A stretch of DNA of 64,000 bases from Bacteroidales bacterium (GTDB lineage Bacteria; Bacteroidota; Bacteroidia; Bacteroidales; UBA12077). The notes beneath the pieces are model-generated. The model was not told the origin of the DNA. It saw only the letters and a list, made by a program, of their open reading frames with translations, and made no database searches. Positions 27,221-36,697 of the stretch are shown one piece after another; the stretch's first letter is position 1; every line of letters starts with the position of its first letter. The stretch is from NCBI GenBank assembly GCA_028282785.1, contig JANQHE010000027.1, positions 54,587 through 118,586 of the forward strand, written 5' to 3'. The translations under genes were made by a program, and so were the position numbers.

Positions 27221-27595
27221 ATGGCAACAAAAGAAAATGCTGAAAATAATGCCTCAAAGTCAAATAAAGAGGAGGCTCAAAAACCTCGTTTTAGTAGCCT
27301 GGTAATTCAGGAGCAAGGTGCCAAGTATAAAACACTTTTGACCGAGAAGTATAAAAACAGGAAGATATGGGAACAACCTGATGTAAGAAAAATTAAATCG
27401 CTGATCCCCGGAACTGTTATTAAGGTGTATGTCGAAGAAGGGCAAAAGGTAAAGGAAGGTGACCTAATGATGATTTTGGAGGCTATGAAAATGAAGAATA
27501 AGATTTATTTTCCAATGGATGGAACAGTAAAGAAGATTTATGTTTCTGAAGAAGAAAAAGTTCCAAAAGATCATTTAATGATCGAATTAGAATAA
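27221..27595 (+). CDS. Biotin carboxyl carrier (biotin/lipoyl attachment) protein
   Basis: The 124 residues end in a biotinyl domain (about 55-124) with the biotinylation motif EAMKMKN, Lys90 being the acceptor. The N-terminal 50 residues are charged and probably form a flexible linker and a docking segment. It would shuttle carboxybiotin between the carboxyltransferase at 25661-27208 and a biotin carboxylase or a membrane decarboxylase encoded elsewhere. It is the last gene of a two-gene operon ended by a hairpin. Confidence 0.92.
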   Translation: MATKENAENNASKSNKEEAQKPRFSSLVIQEQGAKYKTLLTEKYKNRKIWEQPDVRKIKSLIPGTVIKVYVEEGQKVKEGDLMMILEAMKMKNKIYFPMDGTVKKIYVSEEEKVPKDHLMIELE

Positions 27596-27607
27596 ACTCA
27601 CAGAAAG

Positions 27608-27639
27608 CATCCGAAGCAATTTGTTTCGGATGTTTTTTT
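27608..27639 (+). terminator. Terminator of the carboxyltransferase operon
   Basis: Eight-bp arms CATCCGAA and TTCGGATG (27608-27615, 27625-27632) are followed by seven T. The hairpin also abuts the stop of the convergent ispE. Confidence 0.8.
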
Positions 27640-28447
27640 ATAACCATTCCGACCAAACAAAATGCCTGTTAAATATTTGCTTCAAGTTTATTTCATCTTT
27701 AAATATTCCATAAACCGCAGAACCACTGCCAGACATAGAAGCATAAAGAGCTCCCCGGGCATATAATTCTTCCTTTATACCTTTTAACTCAGGGTGATTT
27801 TTAAATACCGATTTTTCAAAATCATTAACTACTTTACCTTTCCATTTTTCGATGGGCGTGTTAATAAGCTCTATTAGTTTTTTTTCCGGTTGCTTTGGAG
27901 TAACATTGGAATAAGCTATAGCGGTATTTACATGAATCCCCGGATGTATTAGCACCAGAAAATATCCGTTTAGATTTAGATCAATTTCGTTTAATATATT
28001 TCCTTTCTCAGTAGCAAAGGCAGGTTTATTTAATATAAAGAAGGAGCAATCACTTCCAATTCTTTCAGCATATTGCTGCAATTGAGGATTGCTTAATTTT
28101 AAATCAAACAAAGAATTTAAAAGTTTGAGAGTAAATGTAGCATCTGCAGATCCTCCACCAATTCCAGCTCCAAAGGGAATGATCTTATGCAAATGGATAT
28201 TGATCGGTCCCAGGTCATAATCATCATTTAATATTTGATAGGCTTTATAGCAGAGATTTAAATCAGGCTTTTTATTCTCAACTATTAAGCCGGTATTTTT
28301 AAAATCAAGTTTATTTGATTTATTGACCTCTAAAATATCTGATAATCCAATAGGATAAAAAAGTGTTTCAATATTATGAAAACCATCAGGTCTTTTTTCA
28401 ATGATGTTTAGGCCAATATTTATTTTAGCATTTGGAAATAGGATCAT
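27638..28447 (-). CDS. ispE: 4-diphosphocytidyl-2-C-methyl-D-erythritol kinase
   Basis: This GHMP kinase phosphorylates CDP-methylerythritol in the non-mevalonate isoprenoid pathway. The 269 residues show the N-terminal NAKINIGLNI motif, the ATP-binding glycine loop PFGAGIGGGSADAT and the C-terminal MSGSGSAVYGIF. The first Met at 28447 directly precedes the expected N-terminal strand, which supports this start. It is monocistronic, convergent with the biotin carrier gene and divergent from dnaB. Confidence 0.96.
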   Translation of the reverse strand: MILFPNAKINIGLNIIEKRPDGFHNIETLFYPIGLSDILEVNKSNKLDFKNTGLIVENKKPDLNLCYKAYQILNDDYDLGPINIHLHKIIPFGAGIGGGSADATFTLKLLNSLFDLKLSNPQLQQYAERIGSDCSFFILNKPAFATEKGNILNEIDLNLNGYFLVLIHPGIHVNTAIAYSNVTPKQPEKKLIELINTPIEKWKGKVVNDFEKSVFKNHPELKGIKEELYARGALYASMSGSGSAVYGIFKDEINLKQIFNRHFVWSEWL

Positions 28448-28655
28448 CTCAGTAATTTTAAATCAAAAACAAAAGTAGTAATTTAACCTGACGTATTCAT
28501 AAATTTTAAAATTTCCAGTATTTATGAATAATACAGATTACAGGTTAGAATCAAACTAAATTGCCAAAAAGAAATTAACAATTGTTAATAACTTCGGTTA
28601 AAAAAATCACGGAAAGAAAAAGCGATATTTTAATTCATTTTGGGAAAGGTATGCT

Positions 28656-28663
28656 TACCTTTG
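28656..28663 (+). promoter_or_regulatory. Probable -7 element for dnaB
   Basis: TACCTTTG matches TAnnTTTG and lies 29 bp before the dnaB ATG. A TTTG at 28639-28642 is nearby, but its spacing (13 bp) is shorter than the usual 18-21. Confidence 0.5.
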
Positions 28664-28692
28664 ATTTTCCAAAAATTTAAGGACAGAATACA

Positions 28693-30243
28693 ATGGCTGG
28701 AACGAATAAAAACTCTCCAAGAAAGGCAAATATTGACCAAATGCTGGATTACGGGAAATTACCTCCACAGGCAATTGATTTGGAAGAGGCAGTATTGGGT
28801 GCGATCATGCTTGAAAAAGATGCAATTATCGCCGTAATGGATATTATTCGTCCGGAAAGTTTTTATAAAGAAGCGCATCAAAAAATATTTAAAGTTGTAC
28901 TTGATTTATCCCAGGAACTTCAACCTATTGATATTTTAACAGTTACAGAAGAGCTGAGAAAGAGAAATGATCTGGATCTGGTTGGAGGCCCGTTTTATAT
29001 AACCCAACTGGCAAGTAAAGTATCTTCTGCAGCGCATATAGAATATCATGCCAGAATAATTGCACAAAAACATATACAACGCGAACTAATTCGTGTTTCT
29101 ACTGAAATACAAGGGAAAGCCTACGATGACAGTATTGATGTAAATGATCTGATAGATTTTTCTGAATCTGAACTATTCAAGGTTGCGGAAGGAAATATTA
29201 AAAAGGAAACTACCAAGATAAACCTGATTATTCAGGAGGCAATTAGCCAAATTGAAGAAGCAGGAAAGCGTGAAGACGGTTTAAGCGGTGTGCCTTCCGG
29301 TTATACAAAATTGGATCGTGTAACTTCGGGTTGGCAACGTTCCGATTTGGTAATTATCGCTGCTCGTCCTTCGATGGGTAAAACAGCATTTGTTTTATCG
29401 ATGACAAGGAACATGGCCATTGAGCATAAACAGGGGGTTGCAATTTTTTCATTAGAGATGGCTTCGGTACAGTTGGTAAACCGTTTAATTGTTAGTGAAA
29501 CCGAGTTGTCTTCAGATAAGATCAGAAACGGACGACTGGAACCATTCGAATGGGAACAGCTTGAGTACAAGATCAAACGTATGGTCGAAGCTGACATATT
29601 TATTGATGATACTCCGGCAATTTCGGTGTTTGAACTACGTGCCAAGTGTCGTAGATTAATGAGTCAGCATAAAGTAGATATTATAATTATTGACTACCTT
29701 CAGTTAATGACAGGTCCGCCTGAAACAAAGGGTAATCGTGAGCAGGAGGTTAGTATGATTTCACGATCTTTGAAAGGAATTGCGAAAGAACTGAATGTAC
29801 CAATTATTGCATTATCGCAGTTGAACCGTTCGGTTGAAATGCGATCCGGAACGAAACGGCCACAGCTTTCCGATTTACGTGAATCGGGAGCAATTGAGCA
29901 GGATGCTGATATGGTACTATTTATACACCGACCTGAAAAATATGGATTTATTGAGGATGAAGAAGGAAACTCATTACTGGGTATGGCTGAGATAATCCTG
30001 GCAAAACATAGAAATGGTGCATTGGCCGATATAAAACTAAGATTCAGAGGCGAACTGGCAAAATTTGAGGATCTTGAGGAAGATTTTATTGGTGATCTTC
30101 CTGTTGAGAATGAGACGGGTGGAGGTGCAAAAACTTTTGGCTCGAAAATGAATGAAGAACCAAATTCAGGGCATCAAAAATCCGATGACGATATTTTTGA
30201 TCTGGGAAGTAATAAGAATTTTGATAACGAAGCTCCTTTTTAA
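28693..30243 (+). CDS. dnaB: Replicative DNA helicase DnaB
   Basis: This hexameric helicase unwinds DNA at the replication fork. The 516 residues comprise an N-terminal primase-binding helical domain (about 20-125), a linker, and a RecA-like ATPase. Walker A is ARPSMGKTAF near residue 230, Walker B is IIIIDYLQLM, and the arginine finger region follows. The acidic C-terminal tail of about 40 residues (DDDIFDLGSNKNF) is a Bacteroidota-style extension. No intein interrupts it. It is monocistronic, with a terminator overlapping its stop codon. Confidence 0.97.
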   Translation: MAGTNKNSPRKANIDQMLDYGKLPPQAIDLEEAVLGAIMLEKDAIIAVMDIIRPESFYKEAHQKIFKVVLDLSQELQPIDILTVTEELRKRNDLDLVGGPFYITQLASKVSSAAHIEYHARIIAQKHIQRELIRVSTEIQGKAYDDSIDVNDLIDFSESELFKVAEGNIKKETTKINLIIQEAISQIEEAGKREDGLSGVPSGYTKLDRVTSGWQRSDLVIIAARPSMGKTAFVLSMTRNMAIEHKQGVAIFSLEMASVQLVNRLIVSETELSSDKIRNGRLEPFEWEQLEYKIKRMVEADIFIDDTPAISVFELRAKCRRLMSQHKVDIIIIDYLQLMTGPPETKGNREQEVSMISRSLKGIAKELNVPIIALSQLNRSVEMRSGTKRPQLSDLRESGAIEQDADMVLFIHRPEKYGFIEDEEGNSLLGMAEIILAKHRNGALADIKLRFRGELAKFEDLEEDFIGDLPVENETGGGAKTFGSKMNEEPNSGHQKSDDDIFDLGSNKNFDNEAPF

Positions 30244-30256
30244 GGAGCTTTTTTTA
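30230..30256 (+). terminator. dnaB terminator overlapping the stop codon
   Basis: Arms AAGCTCCTT and AAGGAGCTT (30230-30238, 30242-30250) are followed by T residues. The TAA stop is inside the hairpin. Confidence 0.8.
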
Positions 30257-30948
30257 TATAATTTTTTCAGAAGTGGATTTTATAGCTGTAATGATTTATT
30301 TCTTAAAACCTTTTTATACCCTTTGTTCTGCCTTATAGAAGAGTAGTAGAACGAGTTTTGTTTTAATAAAGCGGGAGAGCCATGCAAAATTGCGCGCCAT
30401 GCGGTGGAGTGAATGAAGGAATTTGTAGAAATCCAATAAAGGGGCTTGCCTATTTTTTTAGGATTTCTCGAATTCCTTTAGAGAGGGAAGAAGCATAATT
30501 TTGCAAAGATTTTTTTATTCGTTACACTCATGAGAACGCTTCGCTTAGTTGTAACTTTTTTGATCTTTCAAAAAAGTATAAAAATCAATTGATTTTGGAG
30601 CTTTATTCATTGAATGAACTTTCCATTCTAACATAGAAATTTTTACCCTTACTTTCTTTGTCATTGCCACAAAGAAAGTAACAAAGAAAAGCCTAGGCCA
30701 GAAAAGCTTTTAAGATAAATTGTTTCATTCAATTTCCCTGCCTGCCTGTCGATAGACAGGCTTCGCACAATTCGCAAAGCGAATTCGAAGCTCAGCACGC
30801 CCCAACCCATAAATTTTCATGAAAATTTATTTCTTAAAATCTTTTAATGCCCCTTATTCTGCCTATGTTAGAATTGGATAATGTTGATTTTCATAAATTT
30901 AGCTAAATGTGCTAATGAATGAAGCAAATTACAAAGAAAAGGACATGT
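30257..30948. repeat. Gene-free repeat region with direct and inverted repeats
   Basis: This stretch of about 690 bp has no convincing gene. A 47-49-bp imperfect direct repeat (30294-30340 and 30825-30873, both with TTATTTCTTAAAA and TTCTGCCT) bounds it. Inside are an inverted repeat AGGAATT/AATTCCT around 30417-30484, a 12-bp-arm inverted repeat TTACTTTCTTTG/CAAAGAAAGTAA near 30650-30680, and a GCCTGTC/GACAGGC palindrome near 30745. A segment with CTCATGAGAACGCT (30528-30550) recurs inverted at about 39184-39206. It looks like the remnant of a non-autonomous repeated element. Confidence 0.6.
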
Positions 30949-31584
30949 TTAGTTTTTGGAAGGAATTACCTGAAACCTCAAAACAGTTTTTAGTTTTTCA
31001 GGAACTACTTTACGGGCATCTGACAAATATATTTCCCTGTGAACCTTTGATATTCTTTGAAAACCTTCATTTGCAGAAAATTCTTCCATTTGTTTGAAAC
31101 TTTCAGGTTCATTATCATAACTTCCTAAATGCATCATTTGGATGCATAAGCCATCACTAATTGTTTCAAATTTAACTTTATCCAATAACTCATGGGGTTT
31201 TTTTACTTTAGTTATTTCGAGAATCTTTTGAGCGAATTCTTCTGTAACAAAACCAGGTTGCCGGATCATTAGTTTAAAAATCAGATCATCTTTGTTTAGT
31301 GTACCATTATAATTCTTCTTGGCTTCCTCGTTTAAATCCCATATACCCTCCAAAGGATAAACGGTGTAATCAAAATACCCTTTAGGTTCGATTCCCTTTT
31401 TGGGACTCATTTTTATTGCATATGAAAGTGAATATAAAACACCTATGTACTCAGGAAAGGAATTATTATTTGGATTTCCTTCGCCCTCAATAGTGAAAAA
31501 TTTAAATTCAGGGATTTCTATCAATTCGGGTTTGTTTTTGGGTAGGTAAACCACCTTTTCCTTTTTTCTCCATTCGTGTTTCAT
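30949..31584 (-). CDS. GyrI-like small-molecule-binding domain protein
   Basis: The 211 residues match the stand-alone GyrI/AraC effector-binding-like family (COG4832 type). Typical features are FKFFTIEGEGNPN, YSLSYAIKM, YPLEGIWDL and, near the C-terminus, MHLGSYDNEPESFKQMEEF. These proteins bind small hydrophobic or cationic ligands, and some hydrolyse thioester-like toxins. No DNA-binding domain is present. It stands alone next to the repeat region. The 40-residue overlapping frame on the plus strand is a shadow. Confidence 0.85.
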   Translation of the reverse strand: MKHEWRKKEKVVYLPKNKPELIEIPEFKFFTIEGEGNPNNNSFPEYIGVLYSLSYAIKMSPKKGIEPKGYFDYTVYPLEGIWDLNEEAKKNYNGTLNKDDLIFKLMIRQPGFVTEEFAQKILEITKVKKPHELLDKVKFETISDGLCIQMMHLGSYDNEPESFKQMEEFSANEGFQRISKVHREIYLSDARKVVPEKLKTVLRFQVIPSKN

Positions 31585-31668
31585 TGGCTAAAGTATTTAA
31601 CTGATCAAAAATACCGAAAAGAAAAAAGTAGTATTTGATTAATCTTGCTATAATTAAAAGTGGTTAGA

Positions 31669-32379
31669 TTAAATTTCTGCAAAGTCTATATGGTAATGAT
31701 CATCATGTAACTCATCAATTTTTTTTGGTAATGATTTGACAAAGTAGATTTTTCGTTTGTTTAATTCGTTACCATACTTTGTTTTAAATAACTCATCTTT
31801 TAGATTTGTTTCAAGTATTACTTTTCGAATTCTAAATCCATTTTTTTGAGCTGTTTTATCCAGTATCAGGATATGTTGCGCCATCGCTTCAAAATCAATT
31901 TTGACATTCTTATTGATGCGGCTTTCTCCATTATGATTAAATTTCATTAGATATCGAAGTGAGCCTATTTTATCATAAATCGTAATTTGTTTTCCATTCT
32001 TAATTAGGGGAGTCATAAAATCAACACTTGTTCCGTTTTGATGAGTTTTATGGGGAAATTGTCTGCCTCCTTTTCTTTTGGTACAGTCCATTATTCGGTA
32101 TGAATAATCCGGATTTTCTTTTTCCAGGATGGAATAAGTTTCTATTATTGATTTATATATTAATGAATGAATATAACACCTTCCTAAAATATAATAACTG
32201 AAATAACTGTAATATTTAAAATTCTTTCCTTTTCGGGGAAGCTTATAAGCATTATGTATTTTACCATTATTAACCTTTCCAATAATTTTACTTTCGCCGT
32301 TGTTTGTGTAGAAAATTTGCGGAAGAGAAGTTAATACCAGAGAAAGTAAAATGATGGTAAGTATTGTTTTCTTTTTCAT
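31669..32379 (-). CDS. Secreted penicillin-insensitive murein endopeptidase-like protein (LAS/M74 fold)
   Basis: The 236 residues start with a signal peptide (MKKKTILTIILLSLVLTSLP). Zinc-binding motifs of the LAS metallopeptidase group are present: H113-x6-D120 in THQNGTSVDF and the C-terminal HDDHYHIDF with His228/His230. In E. coli MepA the equivalent residues ligate zinc for D-Ala-mesoDAP cross-link cleavage. The spacing fits M74/M15 enzymes. It probably trims or remodels peptidoglycan in the periplasm. It is monocistronic. Confidence 0.78.
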   Translation of the reverse strand: MKKKTILTIILLSLVLTSLPQIFYTNNGESKIIGKVNNGKIHNAYKLPRKGKNFKYYSYFSYYILGRCYIHSLIYKSIIETYSILEKENPDYSYRIMDCTKRKGGRQFPHKTHQNGTSVDFMTPLIKNGKQITIYDKIGSLRYLMKFNHNGESRINKNVKIDFEAMAQHILILDKTAQKNGFRIRKVILETNLKDELFKTKYGNELNKRKIYFVKSLPKKIDELHDDHYHIDFAEI

Positions 32380-32687
32380 TTTATTGAAGTTTAAATATTT
32401 TGTGCGTAATTAATAATATTGAATATAAAACGAGTTAATAGAATTTTTATCAATTTTTTCATAGTTTCAGAATATTAATAAGGGATTATAAATTAGTTCA
32501 ACCTTGTAATATTTGATATTAATTTAAAATTTTATTTTGTTTAAACCAATCGCATGCTTCAATAATGGCCGGATCTATTTTGCTGAAATTTATGTTAAGA
32601 TCATTTTTTGCTTTTTATTTGAATAATAATTTGTTGTGCTGCTTTTACTTTTTTTATCTTTATAGCTATTAACCCAAATTAAATATA
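32380..32687. other. Intergenic region, possible gene remnant
   Basis: This AT-rich gap lies between divergent genes. On the minus strand a 29-codon open stretch ending at 32519-32521 (reading ...IIEACDWFKQNKILN) looks like the 3' end of a lost coding sequence, but it has no start. A TATCTTTA near 32655 could be the -7 element of the gene at 32688. Confidence 0.3.
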
Positions 32688-34388
32688 ATGAAATCCAAAT
32701 CTTTGAAGAAGGTAGTCAAATCAATATCCATGGCCTCTGTTCTTTTTTTATCAGTTACCTCTCTTTTTGTGAGTTTTATTTTTTTTAAATCGGATATAAC
32801 AGATATAGATATAAAAGTAGCATCCTATGTTTACCTGGTTGGGGGGCTGCTTTTTATTCCTTTTGTCTTTATTATAAGCATCATAACAGGTAAAAGAGAA
32901 TCTAAGGCTTTACACTATATGAAAGGAGGTTTTTTTGTTCTTCGTTTGATTGTGCTTGTTGTATTGGTATTCTTTTTTATCGACGCTTTTTCCGATTTCA
33001 ACCGTAGTTTTCATAATATGTTCCCTACATCATCATTTCATGAAAAAAATATATTGATATTAGAAAACATGATCAAAGATGATAAACGCGATGAAATATC
33101 TCTCAAAATATTCAGAATGTATGGTAAGGATCCGAATATCGACTATACGCGTTTAACTTGTTTTAGCCTTAAGCAAACTTTAATCCAAACCCAAAACGAT
33201 TTAAATAATTTTGATAAAGACGAAGTAGCAAGGAGTTTTACCAGGCGTTTAAAAGCTTTAAATGACTATGACACTCTATTGCGTACTGATTTTGTTAATT
33301 ATACAAAAACTTCAATGGCGGATTATATACCTGCCGAAGAAATGAGCGATTTACTTTCCGAGTACATGAACTTATCGTTAATACTAGAGATGCCCGAATT
33401 AAGCGACTTTTTCTTTCGAATTTCAACTGCTACAAATCCGGATAACCCCAAACCTTACTTGTTTAAAGGTAAAACAATATATGATCAAAATAAGTTAAAA
33501 GAAGCAGCTAATTGGTATGGGCTGTATATGGAGAAGATGAAAAAGGAAGGTAAAGAAAAACACATTTCCAAAGAAATTAAACGTTTTATGGAATTGGAGT
33601 TATATGGCGATTCTCTGCATAAAAAGCTTTATGAGAAATGGTTTTATGACCAACCTCAAGAAATGTTTGAATATGGTTATTGGGATGAAGAAAATCAGGA
33701 TAGCCTTTTAATTGATGGTAAAATAATTCAATGGTATGTAGGTTATAGTTACGAGGCGTTATTTGGGTCAGGATCATATGATAATAGTTATGGCCTGAGC
33801 GGATGTGTTGCAGAAATACTTGATCTTGCGAAAGTGAAAAAAGATACCGCACCATTTAAGCAATTGTCCGGAATAATGCCTTACAGCTATTGGTCAGAAG
33901 CTTTTAAATATATTAACCCGGAATTTGTTAAGTGGGTTCGTTTGAATTTAATCCCTTCACCGGATTTAACAATTCATGGTTATACTTGCCAAAAGATATA
34001 TGATGTTTTATTGGAATTCCAGGTGCGTACATTGAAAACAGCACAAATGATTCTTGAATTAAATACAGGTGTATATGGTGAAGCCAAAGAGTATGAAATA
34101 AGAATGTCTGATCATGATTTCTATGGCCCTGGTTATTTAAACGAGCATTATTCGGAACTCGTAAATGATTATTCATTGAGAGGATTTTATGTACACCCCG
34201 AAGATATAGGGTTCTGGTTACGAAGAGCTATTGACGGATCATATGAGGAGTGCCTAGCTACCATTGATGAAATATTGAAACGTTATGATCCTGACTTTAC
34301 AGAATCATTTTATACAGTATTTCAGGATGAGATTTATCCTGAAGAGGAATACTATGACGAGGAAGAAGATTATTATGAAGGAGATTAA
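32688..34388 (+). CDS. Membrane protein with a large helical (TPR-like) domain, unknown function
   Basis: I do not recognise this 566-residue protein. Three hydrophobic segments lie at about 13-33, 43-65 and 82-103. The remaining 450 residues are mostly helical. A segment around 250-290 (PKPYLFKGKTIYDQNKLKEAANWYGLYMEKM) resembles a TPR hairpin. The C-terminus is a run of Asp, Glu and Tyr. The protein probably sits in the inner membrane with the helical domain on one side. It is monocistronic and has no informative neighbours. Confidence 0.65.
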   Translation: MKSKSLKKVVKSISMASVLFLSVTSLFVSFIFFKSDITDIDIKVASYVYLVGGLLFIPFVFIISIITGKRESKALHYMKGGFFVLRLIVLVVLVFFFIDAFSDFNRSFHNMFPTSSFHEKNILILENMIKDDKRDEISLKIFRMYGKDPNIDYTRLTCFSLKQTLIQTQNDLNNFDKDEVARSFTRRLKALNDYDTLLRTDFVNYTKTSMADYIPAEEMSDLLSEYMNLSLILEMPELSDFFFRISTATNPDNPKPYLFKGKTIYDQNKLKEAANWYGLYMEKMKKEGKEKHISKEIKRFMELELYGDSLHKKLYEKWFYDQPQEMFEYGYWDEENQDSLLIDGKIIQWYVGYSYEALFGSGSYDNSYGLSGCVAEILDLAKVKKDTAPFKQLSGIMPYSYWSEAFKYINPEFVKWVRLNLIPSPDLTIHGYTCQKIYDVLLEFQVRTLKTAQMILELNTGVYGEAKEYEIRMSDHDFYGPGYLNEHYSELVNDYSLRGFYVHPEDIGFWLRRAIDGSYEECLATIDEILKRYDPDFTESFYTVFQDEIYPEEEYYDEEEDYYEGD

Positions 34389-34681
34389 GTGTTTTATTAG
34401 CATTTTCGATTGACCTTATTATTTTAGTTGTTTTTTGTTAAAGATAATTTTTTACTTAAGATTATATATACTTTTCTGCAGGTGCAAACGAAAGCATATT
34501 CGGAGATACTTTGCAATATATTCCAATACATATTATAAGTTCATAAAAATGAAACCTTTTCAACATATTTTTTATGTTAATTTTTTTTCTAATTTTGTAA
34601 CAGACGGTAATTGCAACTTTGTTGCTCACTTATTTTCTAACGTAAGGAAGAAATTGGGATAATAAGTGATATCGATATGGG

Positions 34682-34738
34682 AAATCTCCATATACCTTAA
34701 TCATGTTAAACAGATTAGGTGTATGGAGATTTTTTTAT
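34682..34738 (+). terminator. Terminator-like hairpin in the leader of the dehydratase operon
   Basis: Eighteen-nt arms (34682-34699 and 34715-34732, about 16 paired positions including wobble) around a 15-nt loop are followed by TTTTTT. The hairpin ends 26 bp before the start at 34764. It could end read-through from the left or act as an attenuator of the operon. The remaining 300 bp after the 34388 stop hold no supportable gene. Confidence 0.6.
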
Positions 34739-34763
34739 GCGCCTGATCATAAAACAACGTATT

Positions 34764-35735
34764 ATGACTAAGCGTATTATTTCGCAAGAAATTGCAGATG
34801 CTTATCTTAGTATTAAGAGTAATATTCTGAAAACGCCACTGGAATATTCTCCAAAGTTAAGCAAGATTTCAAAAGCCCGGGTTTTTCTAAAAATGGAACA
34901 TCAGCAACACATGGGCTCGTTTAAACTTAGAGGTGTACTTGCCAAAATGAAAAGCCTAAAAAAAAGCGATTTCAAAAAAACCTTTGTTGCAGCTTCCACA
35001 GGTAACCATGCAGCTGCATTTGCCTATGCATCAAAAACATTTGGCTTTGATGCCATCCTTTTTATGCCCGAAAATGTAAGCCGTGAAAAAAGAGATGCAC
35101 TCGAGCCATATGGAATTAGACAATATCTGTTTGGCAAAAACTGTATGGAAACAGAAGAGAAAGCAAGAAAATATGCCGAAGAAAACGGTTGTATTTTAAT
35201 CCATCCTTACAACGACAGAGACATTATTAAAGGCCAGGGAACTATTGGTATTGAAATTCAGGACCAATTGCCGGAAGTAGATACAGTGCTGGCTCCTATT
35301 GGCGGCGGTGGTTTGGTATCGGGGCTGTGTTCTTATTTTGGTGATGACAAGGTTCATGTAATTGGCTGCCAACCAGTGAATGCATCTGAGATGTATGAAT
35401 CAGTACAATGTGGAACAATTGTATCGCCCAGTAACCTTACAACCATTGCTGACGCTACAGCGGGAGGTATAGAAAAAGATTCCCTAACATTTGATATCTG
35501 TAAAAACCAACTCGATGGCTTTGAATTGATCTACGAAAATGAAATAAAAGAAGCAATAGCTTTTATTGTTCAGAACCATAAAACTATTATTGAGCCAGGA
35601 GCCGCCCTTCCTGTAGCTGCACTTTTACGTGGCCAAAAATATCAGGGCCGAAATGTAGTGCTTGTGCTTAGCGGTAAAAAAATCAATCATCAATTGTTAA
35701 CCGAAATCATAGATAATTATGGCGATAGTAATTAA
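34764..35735 (+). CDS. PLP-dependent threonine/serine (or hydroxyaspartate) dehydratase
   Basis: The 323 residues (start MTKRIISQEI; an earlier ATG at 34719 lies inside the leader hairpin) form a fold-type II PLP enzyme. The PLP lysine is Lys54 in GSFKLRG, the substrate loop is STGNHAAA, and the phosphate-binding loop is PIGGGGLVSG. There is no C-terminal ACT regulatory domain, unlike biosynthetic IlvA. Relatives include catabolic threonine dehydratase, serine racemase, EutB and beta-hydroxyaspartate dehydratase BhcB. The next gene (ornithine cyclodeaminase family) overlaps by 17 bp, favouring EutB- or BhcB-like roles. Confidence 0.85.
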   Translation: MTKRIISQEIADAYLSIKSNILKTPLEYSPKLSKISKARVFLKMEHQQHMGSFKLRGVLAKMKSLKKSDFKKTFVAASTGNHAAAFAYASKTFGFDAILFMPENVSREKRDALEPYGIRQYLFGKNCMETEEKARKYAEENGCILIHPYNDRDIIKGQGTIGIEIQDQLPEVDTVLAPIGGGGLVSGLCSYFGDDKVHVIGCQPVNASEMYESVQCGTIVSPSNLTTIADATAGGIEKDSLTFDICKNQLDGFELIYENEIKEAIAFIVQNHKTIIEPGAALPVAALLRGQKYQGRNVVLVLSGKKINHQLLTEIIDNYGDSN

Positions 35736-36693
35736 TAAAGACGAAATATTGTCTATTGTAAAGGATATTGATGTTGTGGCTGCAATGGAAAAAGGTTTTG
35801 TAGCATACAGCAACAAAAATTGTATTGTTCCGCCTGTAGGTGAGTTCTTGTTCGAAAAGAATAATGGCGAAACACATATCAAATACGGATATATAAAAGG
35901 TGAGCCATATTATGTAATTAAGATAGCTTCGGGGTTTTACAACAATCCGCAATTGGGTATTCCTTCAAGTCAGGGATTAATGTTGGTTTTTAACCAGAAA
36001 ACAGGTGTAACCGAAGCTGTTTTATTAGATGAAGGCAATTTAACCAATATAAGAACAGCTGCAGCCGGAGCCGTAGCTGCAAAGTATTTTGCACCTAAAA
36101 ACATTAAAGCAACAGGTATCATAGGAGCCGGAACTCAAGGAAAACTGCAATTGCAATATCTTCAAAAGTATAATCCTTGTAAAGAAGTGTGGGTTTGGGA
36201 TATTAAAAAGGAAAATGCTTTGAAATATCAATCGCAATTGGGTACTGATTTCAATATTCACATTGCAGAAACAACAACTGAGTTGGCGAAACATTGCAAT
36301 TTAATAGTTACCAGTACGCCTTCGCAAAGTGCTTTGCTAAAAACTGAAGATATTCAGGCAGGAACGCATATTACAGCAGTTGGGTCTGACACACCGGAAA
36401 AACAGGAACTGGAAAGCGATATCCTGGTAAAGGCAGATATGATTATATCTGATAGTATACAGCAAAGTAAAAGTCGCGGCGAAATATACAAAGCCACACA
36501 AAATGGTGCTATTTTTCATGATAAAGTGATTGAACTTGGTGTGGCTATTCAGCAAAAACAATTGCAACGAACATCAGATAATCAAATAAGTGTGACTGAC
36601 CTTACCGGCGTTGCCGTGCAGGATATTATGATAGCACAGTCGGTATATTTAAATTACAAATCTATTTTTTCGACAAACAAGCCAAAAAGTTAA
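35719..36693 (+). CDS. Ornithine cyclodeaminase/mu-crystallin family protein, possible imino-acid reductase
   Basis: The 324 residues show the family NAD(P)-binding Rossmann segment (TGIIGAGTQGKLQLQYL) and the upstream LTNIRTAAAGAVAAKYF. Family members cyclodeaminate ornithine, or reduce imines with NAD(P)H, as alanine dehydrogenase, EutC and iminosuccinate reductase BhcD do. It overlaps the dehydratase gene by 17 bp. An imine-releasing dehydratase followed by an imine reductase is chemically coherent. That pairing is inference from context. The next gene starts 4 bp after its stop. Confidence 0.85.
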   Translation: MAIVINKDEILSIVKDIDVVAAMEKGFVAYSNKNCIVPPVGEFLFEKNNGETHIKYGYIKGEPYYVIKIASGFYNNPQLGIPSSQGLMLVFNQKTGVTEAVLLDEGNLTNIRTAAAGAVAAKYFAPKNIKATGIIGAGTQGKLQLQYLQKYNPCKEVWVWDIKKENALKYQSQLGTDFNIHIAETTTELAKHCNLIVTSTPSQSALLKTEDIQAGTHITAVGSDTPEKQELESDILVKADMIISDSIQQSKSRGEIYKATQNGAIFHDKVIELGVAIQQKQLQRTSDNQISVTDLTGVAVQDIMIAQSVYLNYKSIFSTNKPKS

Positions 36694-36697
36694 CGAT

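Noticed and set aside
34435..34662. A 75-codon plus-strand frame
   Set aside because: Its composition is that of AT-rich intergenic DNA, with no ribosome-binding site and no recognisable pattern.
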